NCBI RefSeq assembly: GCF_013415125.1
Contig: NZ_JACCDE010000010.1
Location: 62,001-126,000, forward strand
DNA from: Vreelandella glaciei
GTDB lineage: Bacteria > Pseudomonadota > Gammaproteobacteria > Pseudomonadales > Halomonadaceae
Length of the DNA stretch: 64,000 nt
Reading direction: 5' to 3'
Part shown: one piece after another, positions 53,401-59,961 of the stretch
Layout of the letters: each line of letters starts with the position of its first letter
How positions within the stretch are numbered: the stretch's first letter is position 1
Program-made: the position numbers and the translations under genes
Notes under the pieces: generated by a model
Database searches by the model: none
The model's input: only the letters and a program-made list of their open reading frames with translations
Told to the model about the DNA's origin: nothing

Positions 53401-54076
53401 AGCGCTGGCAGAACCGATGGAGGCACTGTTCGGCGCCTACGCAGAGGCGCTGCAAGAGTGGCCACACGAGGTAGCAGCACCACATGCAGTGCATGTCATT
53501 GAAAAAAATGAAGAAAAGGTAACGCTGGAAGATTGGCTGGGAGAACTGCGTCAGGATCAGGCGGGCAACCGCTGCCGCCTGTTACTGCTTAGCAGCAGCC
53601 TGGTCAGCCAGGGGCGCGGCCGTGGTCAATACCGCTGGCAGCACCTACTGCGGCCCTGGGTTGCGCATCTGGCGGGCAATAGTGAGCGCCCGATGACCAC
53701 CCAGCTACTTTCCAAAGCAGGCCATGTGCGGCTGGAACCACTAGAAGCCGAGAATGCCCGCTACCAGCTACAAAACCTGCTAAGCGCCTGGTGCGATGGC
53801 ATGCAGGCCCCGCTACCGCTGGCGCCACAGGCCGCTTTCGCCTGGCTGGCGAAGCTGGGCACACCGGAATCCGAACCAGATAGCGATGCCTACGCCGCCG
53901 CCGAAACCGCCTACGAAGGGGGACGCTTCCAGACCGGCGAAGTCGCCCAAAGCGCCTACCTCTCCCACCAGTGGCCGAGCTTCGAACGGCTATTCAAAGA
54001 GCGAGCCCTTGGTCACGGCTTCGCCACGCTAACCGAAGCGCTCTATTCGCCGCTGCATCGTGCCGTTAAAGGCTGA
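50462..54076 (+). CDS. recC: Exodeoxyribonuclease V gamma subunit
   Basis: RecC is the chi-recognising subunit of the RecBCD helicase-nuclease that processes double-strand breaks and destroys foreign linear DNA. The 1204-residue protein is slightly longer than the E. coli subunit. It begins with the inactive helicase-like region (MVVHANRLEDLRGL, VQSNGIGQWLKLALAE) and keeps the LLGMNDGEYPRSQPPLDFDLM segment and the C-terminal nuclease-like region. An AAGGA site lies 9-13 nt before the ATG. It stands alone: pncB on the other strand separates it from recB, which is atypical. Confidence 0.95.
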   Translation: MSANSLLSQTPLTPGFMVVHANRLEDLRGLAVEWMRLHPLSPLENETILVQSNGIGQWLKLALAEDPAQGGAGIAAALNVTLPARFLWQAYRTVLTQLTNDDQAVPETSPFDKSRLIWRLLRLLPSLAEQEAFAPLARFLEVDRDQRKHYQLAERLADLFDQYQVYRADWLDAWAKGNDVLITARGEARPLEAHQLWQPELWRALRDDVAMTQGDAGLNSSRAQVHSRFLDAAVQLEGQACPPGLPRRLIIFGISSLPQQTLEALAALSRCCQIVLCVHNPCQYYWADIIEHKDLLRASRYRQRRKAGMPDALDVLGTGDADDALHLHAQPLLAAWGKQGRDYLRLLDEHDDSGNYQTLFEQQALRIDMFEPFSDEHPCLLSQLQDDIRELRPVAETQTHWPALDPASDDSIVFHIAHGPQREVEILHDQLLAAFSADPDLRPRDIIVMVPDIDRYAPHIEAVFGQYRSAYGGYHANARPDDPRYIPYTLSDQASRHRLPLMIALEKLLRLPELRLSVSDLLDLLEVPALRARFGIDEHDLPTLSRWIEGAGIRWGLNAEQRTRLDLPEGLTQNTWAFGLRRLLLGYTVGSADAWQGIEPFDDIGGLEASLAGPLANLLEKLETTWETFCQPTDTATWVARLRELLENYFLTDDAQESVMLTKLETALQQLLDSTEEAALYDPLPLSMVREHWLGQIDEHSLSQRFLAGAVNFATLMPMRAIPFKHVCLLGMNDGEYPRSQPPLDFDLMGSDYRPGDRSRREDDRYLFLEALLSARQQLYISWVGRSQIDNNPMPPSVLVGQLRDHLEAGWHTQNGEPLLEALTTEHPLQPFSRRYFSTQASDSPAQARLFTYAHEWHALHTPSGESTHGSKPPALKAESEQQSTLTLAQLGSFLRDPAKAFFNTRLGVYFEQEELTQLDVEPFTLNGLQNWQLQDQLIAAQRHAVDNGQPRMEALHAALERFKGQGVLAVGAFGERMREALAEPMEALFGAYAEALQEWPHEVAAPHAVHVIEKNEEKVTLEDWLGELRQDQAGNRCRLLLLSSSLVSQGRGRGQYRWQHLLRPWVAHLAGNSERPMTTQLLSKAGHVRLEPLEAENARYQLQNLLSAWCDGMQAPLPLAPQAAFAWLAKLGTPESEPDSDAYAAAETAYEGGRFQTGEVAQSAYLSHQWPSFERLFKERALGHGFATLTEALYSPLHRAVKG

Positions 54077-54081
54077 CAAGC

Positions 54082-55263
54082 CTAATGGCTCTTCCAGCCC
54101 AGGGTTAACACCCGCTTCGCCAGCGAAATCATCTCCGGGTCGCCGGTGTGCTTATCCGGCACATCGGAGAGCTTGATCACCGGCAGCCACTGCTGCCCTT
54201 CCGGGCGCGCCTCGACCATCTTGATCACCATGTTCATCGGCTCGACGCCTACATCGTTGGTGAAGTTAGTGCCGATGCCGAATGCCATCCCGATCCGGTC
54301 TTTGCAAAACGCGTGAATATGCTCGACCTTCTCCGGCGTCAGCGCATCGGAAAAGATGATCGTCTTGCTCAACGGGTTAATGCCCAGGCGCTCGTAGTGG
54401 GCGATGGTCTGGGAGGCAAAATCAATCGGGTCGCCGCTGTCATGGCGCACGCCATCGAACAGCTTGGCGAACTTCTTATCGAAGCTATCGAAAAAAGCCC
54501 GCGAGGTAAACGTATCGGTCAGGGCAATGCCCAGATCACCGCGATACACATCCACCCAATGCTCGAGGGCAAGGCTGTTGGCCATCTTGAAACCAAAGCG
54601 GGCGCCGTGGAACATGAACCACTCATGGGCGTGGGTGCCGATCGGCTTAACCCCATGGCGCATGGCCAGCAGCACATTGCTGGTGCCGCTGAACGCCTCG
54701 CCGCCATTATGGCAAAGTGCGCCCACCACACGGTCATGAACATCGAACGAGAAGCGCCGACGGGTGCCGAACTCGGCAATCTTCAACCCAAGACGGCGGT
54801 AGAGTTCGATCTTCTCCTGGGCGCGCTGTTCGATCATCGCGTCAGCCTCATGGGTGACCGACACACCCCGCAGCCGATACCAAAGCTCGCTGATCAGCGC
54901 CATCAACGGCACTTCCCACAGAATAGTGCGGTACCAGGGCCCCTCGATAATCACCGAGAGGTCACTGCCCTGCTGCTCGATGATCACCTCGGCAGGGTCG
55001 TAATGAAACCCGGCCAGGAAATCGAGATAGGTAGGGTCGAGATAAGGGCAGGTTATTTCGAGATAACGCTTCTCTTCATCGCTCAGGCGCAGCATCGCCA
55101 TCTGATCCACTTCGCGACGCAGCGCATCACCGAAGCCATCAGGAAATTCGTGCTCGCCACGATTGATAAACGCGTAGCGCGCCTGGGCATAGGGAAAGCG
55201 TTTGATCACGGCGTTCTGCATCGTGATCTTGTAAAAGTCATTATCCAGCAGCGATGTCAGCAT
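54082..55263 (-). CDS. pncB: Nicotinate phosphoribosyltransferase
   Basis: A 393-residue enzyme of NAD salvage that joins nicotinate to PRPP using ATP. The start LLDNDFYKITMQNAV, the phosphate-binding segments EFGTRRRFSFDVHDRVV and GTSNVLLAMRHGVKPIGTHAHEWFM (with the phosphorylated His region), and VRHDSGDP are typical. It ends 6 bp from the recC stop (convergent) and its start is 120 bp from the MNT gene (divergent). Its place inside a rec locus has no obvious functional reason, although the RES toxin nearby targets NAD+. Confidence 0.94.
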   Translation of the reverse strand: MLTSLLDNDFYKITMQNAVIKRFPYAQARYAFINRGEHEFPDGFGDALRREVDQMAMLRLSDEEKRYLEITCPYLDPTYLDFLAGFHYDPAEVIIEQQGSDLSVIIEGPWYRTILWEVPLMALISELWYRLRGVSVTHEADAMIEQRAQEKIELYRRLGLKIAEFGTRRRFSFDVHDRVVGALCHNGGEAFSGTSNVLLAMRHGVKPIGTHAHEWFMFHGARFGFKMANSLALEHWVDVYRGDLGIALTDTFTSRAFFDSFDKKFAKLFDGVRHDSGDPIDFASQTIAHYERLGINPLSKTIIFSDALTPEKVEHIHAFCKDRIGMAFGIGTNFTNDVGVEPMNMVIKMVEARPEGQQWLPVIKLSDVPDKHTGDPEMISLAKRVLTLGWKSH

Positions 55264-55382
55264 GAGATCCCATCGTTAGAGTGAACCGAAGCCGCCGGTA
55301 GCGTAAACTCATTGCACCAAGAGTGGCTCGGCGACAAGATTATCAGGTGGCGGGGCTCTCATACAGTCTAGGAGCTGTCTTG

Positions 55383-55691
55383 ATGCGTCTTACTCAAACA
55401 CAGCGTGACACGATTCTTTCGAGCGTACGCGAGTTCATTAAGCCTTTTGTGCAAGTCCAGGTGTTTGGTTCGCGGCTGGATGATACCAAGCGGGGCGGCG
55501 ATGTTGACCTGCTACTGATCTCCCAGACAGCAATACCACTACTTACCCGTGCCGAACTCAAAATGACACTTGAAGAGCGCCTCCAACTGCCTGTGGATAT
55601 AGTGGCCTATGCCTCGACGGCTGAACCCACGCCCTTCCAAGCAATCGCCTTGGCACAGTCACGCCCGATTGATAGTGAGGAAGTGGTATGA
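55383..55691 (+). CDS. Minimal nucleotidyltransferase (MntA-like)
   Basis: A 102-residue MNT-family nucleotidyltransferase with the catalytic pattern FGSRLDDTKRGGDVDLLL (GS followed by DxD). In characterised MNT-HEPN toxin-antitoxin modules the MNT protein is the antitoxin that AMPylates the HEPN RNase near its active site. AGGAG lies 9 nt before the ATG at 55383; a longer upstream frame lacks support. Its stop overlaps the HEPN gene start (ATGA). The order MNT-HEPN is the reverse of the common hepT-mntA order but occurs in nature. Confidence 0.9.
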   Translation: MRLTQTQRDTILSSVREFIKPFVQVQVFGSRLDDTKRGGDVDLLLISQTAIPLLTRAELKMTLEERLQLPVDIVAYASTAEPTPFQAIALAQSRPIDSEEVV

Positions 55692-56215
55692 GTCACGATG
55701 TTCTTAGTGAGCAGCAACGCTATCTTGCGCAACTGCTGGAAGCGATCCAACGCTGCGCTTGGTTTCTCCAACAGTCACGCAAAAAAATTACCTGGCCGAT
55801 TGACGGTGAGTGGCTGGCCGAACACAAAAAAAATGTGGATTATTTCGAAACCCTTGCCGCCATTAATGAGCGGTTTGCCAAGCTGCAAGACTCGATAGCA
55901 TCGACTATGCGGCACAGTGCTTTACTTGCCGGTGAATCCACTGACAGCTTTCTCAAAGTACTGGCTCTATTTGAAAAGCAAGGCGTAATTAACGCGACAA
56001 GTGATTGGCAACGCTGCCGCGCCATCCGCAATATCGCGGCACATGACTACTCGACCGACTACGAACAGATAGCCGAACACTTCAATCTGCTGAACGAGCT
56101 CGCTGACATACTCTTAGTGACGTCTCAACGTCTTGTGGCCTGGAACGCTGAGCAACTCAGCATCTACCCCGCCAGCCCTGACTTTTCCGCTGAGTTTGAC
56201 AGTATTTTCTTATGA
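55688..56215 (+). CDS. HEPN-domain protein (HepT-like), partner of MNT
   Basis: A 175-residue all-helical protein. The C-terminal half has the HEPN RNase signature R-x4-H in RNIAAHDYSTDYEQIAEHFNLL, which is required for RNA cleavage in HepT toxins. It starts at ATG 55688, overlapping the MNT stop, and ends TTATGA, where its stop overlaps the recB start codon by ATGA. It is somewhat longer than minimal HepT proteins. Without its MNT partner it would be expected to be toxic. Confidence 0.85.
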   Translation: MSHDVLSEQQRYLAQLLEAIQRCAWFLQQSRKKITWPIDGEWLAEHKKNVDYFETLAAINERFAKLQDSIASTMRHSALLAGESTDSFLKVLALFEKQGVINATSDWQRCRAIRNIAAHDYSTDYEQIAEHFNLLNELADILLVTSQRLVAWNAEQLSIYPASPDFSAEFDSIFL

Positions 56216-59200
56216 GCCAGCCTGAACCACTCAATCCCCTGAGCCTCCCGCTTCACGGCAGCCGACTGATAGAGGCAAGCGCTGGCACCGGCAAAACCTT
56301 CACCATCGCCCTGCTTTACGTGCGGCTGGTACTCGGCGGCCACAGCGTTGACGACGATACCGCATTTATCCGCCCGCTTACGCCGCCGGAAATCCTGGTC
56401 GTCACCTTCACCAACGCCGCGACCCAAGAGCTACGTGAACGGATCCGCAACCGGTTGGTGGAAGCGGCAGAAGTATTTCGCGCTGATGGGCAGGCAAGCG
56501 ATGAGCTACTCCTAGAACTCCGCGACCAATACGACCCTGCCACCTGGCCCGCGTGCTCCCGACGCTTGGCGCTGGCCGCTGAATGGATGGACGAAGCCGC
56601 GGTTTCAACGATTCACAGCTGGTGCTACCGCATGCTGCGCGAACACGCCTTCGACAGCGGCAGCCTATTCTCCCTCAACCTGGAAAACGACCAGCGCGAA
56701 CTGGAACAGGAAGTGGTACGTGACTACTGGCGCAGCTTCTACTACCCGCTGGACAGTGACGCCCTCGGCATTGTCACCCGTTACTGGAAATCACCGGACG
56801 ACCTGCACGTTCCGCTACAACGGCTACTGCCCGAAAGCGAAGCCCTGGGCGACGAAAAGCCCGAGCCCCGCGAAACCCTGGCCGCCACTCAGGCCGAACG
56901 CGCCGCCCAGCTCAGCGAACTCAAAGCCCCCTGGCCCGCCTGGCTGGACGAACTGGTGCCCGCCCTGGAAGACGCCGCCACGCGCAAAGCCTTCAAGGGC
57001 CAGAGCTTCAACGCCAAAAGCCGCGCCAACTGGCTAGGCGCACTACGCGAATGGTGCGAAACGGATGCCGACCGCCCGGCGCTCACCGACGCCGCCTGGA
57101 AACGCATGACGCCGGACGGCATGGCCGACATCTGGAAAGAGGGCGCACCGCCCTGCCCGCAAGCCTGGGAAGCGCTGGCACAGCTACCGCAAGCGCTGGA
57201 TGCCCTGCCCGAGCCGCGCAACGACCTGCTGATTCACGCCGTACAGTGGTGCCGTGCCCGGCTGGAGCGAGAACAGGAACGCCGAGCCGAGATGGGCCCT
57301 AACGACCTGCTCACCCATCTGGATCGCGCCCTGAAAGGCCCTAACAAAGAGGCCCTGGCCGCGCAGATTCAGCGCCAGTTCCCCGTGGCACTGATCGACG
57401 AGTTTCAGGATACCGACCCGATCCAGTACCGCATCTTCAACGCCGTGTATAACGTCGCAACGCCCCGCCGCGACAGCGCTATCCTGCTGATTGGCGACCC
57501 CAAACAGGCGATCTACGCCTTTCGCGGCGCGGATATCTTCACCTACCTGCAGGCCCGGCAAGACACCGATGGCCGCCACGTTACGCTGGGCACCAACTTC
57601 CGCTCCAGCCGCGCCATGGTGGCAGCGGTCAACCACTGCTTCAGCTACGCCGACCAGCATGAGGCCGGCGCCTTTCTGTTCCGCGCAGAGGGCGGCGACA
57701 ACCCGCTGCCGTTCAACCCTGTCAACGCCAAAGGCACCAAGGATACGCTGGTACTCAAGGGCAAACCGCTAGCAGCGATGACCCTATGGCCATTGGAAAG
57801 CGAAGAGCCGCTCTCCAAAACCGCCTACCAAACCGAGATGGCCGAGCGCTGCGCCTCGCACATGGCCGAGCTTTTGGAAGCAGGCCGACAACAGCAAGCG
57901 GGCTTTGCGAAAGCGGCTGATGACAACGGCGATAACGGACTCACTCCGCTGGCCCCCTCGGATATGGCGGTGCTGGTCAACGGCCTACAGGAAGCGCGAG
58001 CGATTCGACTGGCGCTGGCCAGCCGCGGCATCAAGAGCGTCTACCTTTCCGATCACGACAAGGTATTCAGCTCCCCTATTGCCCCGCAGCTAGCCATTTG
58101 GCTGCGCGCCTGCGCCGAGCCCCAGGCCAACTCCCGCCAGGCAGAAGCCAAGCTGCGCGCTGCCCTGGCAACATCAGTACTAGGGCTAAGCCTTGAAGAA
58201 CTCGACCACCTCAACCAGAGCGAGCTGGCCTGGGAAGCGCGGGTCGAGCAGTTCAGTGACTACCACCGCTTGTGGCAGCGCCAGGGTGTGCTGCCGCTAG
58301 TGCGCCGATTGATGGTCGATTTTGATATCGCCGCTCGGCTGTTAGGCGAGTTCGCCGAGGGTGAGCGTTTGCTAACCGACCTGCTGCACCTGGGTGAAAT
58401 GCTTCAGCACGCCAGCCAGGAACTGGATGGCGAACACGCGCTGATTCGTTTTCTAGCCGAGGCCATTGCCGACCCGGATAGCCACGGCGACAGCCACAAG
58501 CTGCGCCTGGAGAGCGACGCCGATCTGGTCAAGGTCGTGACCATTCATAAATCCAAGGGGCTGGAGTACCCGCTGGTGTTCCTGCCGTTTATCGCCAACC
58601 ACCGCCCGGTCAGCGACACCGACCTGCCGCTGCGCTGGCACGATAGCGAAGGCACGCTGCAACTCAGCCTAAGCGCCGATGAAGCAACGCTGGCCACCGC
58701 CGACCGCGAGCGGCTGGGCGAAGACCTGCGCAAGCTCTACGTGGCTCTCACCCGTGCCCGCCACGCCACCTGGCTAGGGCTGGCAGCGCTAAAAGGCAGT
58801 GAGAACAGCGCCATCGGCCACCTGATCAACGGCGGCAAGGCCATCGCCCCCAGCGGGTTTACCCAAGCGCTAGGCGACCTGGTGGAAGGCAGCGATATCG
58901 AGTTAAGCGCCGCCCCGGAACCCACCGCGCTGCGCTTCACCCCAGCGCCGGAACAGCAGGCACTGGGCCACGCCCGCACGCCGCTGCGCCCCGCCCGAGA
59001 ACAGTGGTGGATCGCCAGCTACTCAGCGCTGCGTACTTCTGGGGCGGTCTCTGGATCTAGCACCATCCCGCTGACAACGCCCGCGCCGGAACCCGCCACG
59101 CCCCAGGAAGCCACCACCCTGGAAGTGCTGGATGAACCCCACGACAACGCCATTAACACCGAAGCGTTTCATTTACATAGATTTCCACGTGGCCCCGGCC

Positions 59201-59961
59201 CCGGCACCTTTCTGCACGGGCTTTTAGAGTGGGCGGGCCAGCTAGGCTTTAACACCGCCTTAGAAGACCCCGTCGCGCGGGAAGATATGCTGCGGCGGCG
59301 TGTACAGCTGCGCGGCTGGCAGGCATGGCACGACACCCTGGCGGGCTGGTTTGAAGAACTGCTCGCCACGCCGCTTCCACTGCCACTCTTACAACAACAG
59401 TCCCAGCCCAGCGAAGGCAGCCAGGTGGCGCTATGCGAACTCAAAAGCTATCAGGTAGAGCTGGAGTTCTGGTTTGCCGCCCACCATGTAGGAACGCGCA
59501 AGCTGGATGAGCTGGTCAGTGACCACTTACTGCCAGGGGTATCACGCCCCGTATTGGATGCCGACACCCTCAACGGCATGCTCAAAGGCTTTATCGACCT
59601 CGCCTTTGAGCATGAAGGCCGCTTCTATGTGCTCGACTGGAAATCCAACTACCTGGGCAGCGACGACAGCGCCTACACCGCGGAAGCCCTGCGCAACGCC
59701 ATGCTCGAAAAACGCTACGACCTGCAAGCCGCGCTTTATCTACTCGCACTCCACCGGTTACTCAAAGCGCGCCTACCCAATTACGACCCGCACCAACACC
59801 TGGGCGGTTCGATGACAGTATTTCTGCGCGGCAGCCGCACCACCGCCCGCGGCGTACACGCCGTGCCAGCGCCAGTCGCGCTGATCGAAGCACTGGATGC
59901 GCTCTTTGCAGGCACGGCAGCAGATGCAGTATCAGAAACAGGCCTAGAGGCGGTGGTATGA
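56212..59961 (+). CDS. recB: Exodeoxyribonuclease V beta subunit
   Basis: RecB carries the 3'-to-5' helicase and the nuclease of RecBCD. The 1249-residue protein has Walker A ASAGTGKTF at residues 22-30, Walker B ALIDEFQDTDP, helicase motifs LGTNFRSSRAMV, HKSKGLEYPLVF and YVALTRARHATW, and the nuclease motif VLDWKSNYLG near residue 1142, whose Asp and Lys are catalytic. The ATG overlaps the stop of the HEPN gene (ATGA), and no separate promoter or ribosome-binding site is evident, so translation should be coupled to HEPN. Confidence 0.95.
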   Translation: MSQPEPLNPLSLPLHGSRLIEASAGTGKTFTIALLYVRLVLGGHSVDDDTAFIRPLTPPEILVVTFTNAATQELRERIRNRLVEAAEVFRADGQASDELLLELRDQYDPATWPACSRRLALAAEWMDEAAVSTIHSWCYRMLREHAFDSGSLFSLNLENDQRELEQEVVRDYWRSFYYPLDSDALGIVTRYWKSPDDLHVPLQRLLPESEALGDEKPEPRETLAATQAERAAQLSELKAPWPAWLDELVPALEDAATRKAFKGQSFNAKSRANWLGALREWCETDADRPALTDAAWKRMTPDGMADIWKEGAPPCPQAWEALAQLPQALDALPEPRNDLLIHAVQWCRARLEREQERRAEMGPNDLLTHLDRALKGPNKEALAAQIQRQFPVALIDEFQDTDPIQYRIFNAVYNVATPRRDSAILLIGDPKQAIYAFRGADIFTYLQARQDTDGRHVTLGTNFRSSRAMVAAVNHCFSYADQHEAGAFLFRAEGGDNPLPFNPVNAKGTKDTLVLKGKPLAAMTLWPLESEEPLSKTAYQTEMAERCASHMAELLEAGRQQQAGFAKAADDNGDNGLTPLAPSDMAVLVNGLQEARAIRLALASRGIKSVYLSDHDKVFSSPIAPQLAIWLRACAEPQANSRQAEAKLRAALATSVLGLSLEELDHLNQSELAWEARVEQFSDYHRLWQRQGVLPLVRRLMVDFDIAARLLGEFAEGERLLTDLLHLGEMLQHASQELDGEHALIRFLAEAIADPDSHGDSHKLRLESDADLVKVVTIHKSKGLEYPLVFLPFIANHRPVSDTDLPLRWHDSEGTLQLSLSADEATLATADRERLGEDLRKLYVALTRARHATWLGLAALKGSENSAIGHLINGGKAIAPSGFTQALGDLVEGSDIELSAAPEPTALRFTPAPEQQALGHARTPLRPAREQWWIASYSALRTSGAVSGSSTIPLTTPAPEPATPQEATTLEVLDEPHDNAINTEAFHLHRFPRGPGPGTFLHGLLEWAGQLGFNTALEDPVAREDMLRRRVQLRGWQAWHDTLAGWFEELLATPLPLPLLQQQSQPSEGSQVALCELKSYQVELEFWFAAHHVGTRKLDELVSDHLLPGVSRPVLDADTLNGMLKGFIDLAFEHEGRFYVLDWKSNYLGSDDSAYTAEALRNAMLEKRYDLQAALYLLALHRLLKARLPNYDPHQHLGGSMTVFLRGSRTTARGVHAVPAPVALIEALDALFAGTAADAVSETGLEAVV

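Noticed and set aside
54148-55284. 378-codon open frame on the plus strand opposite pncB
   Set aside because: It mirrors the pncB coding region, has a His- and Ala-rich composition typical of antisense frames, no ribosome-binding site and no family resemblance.
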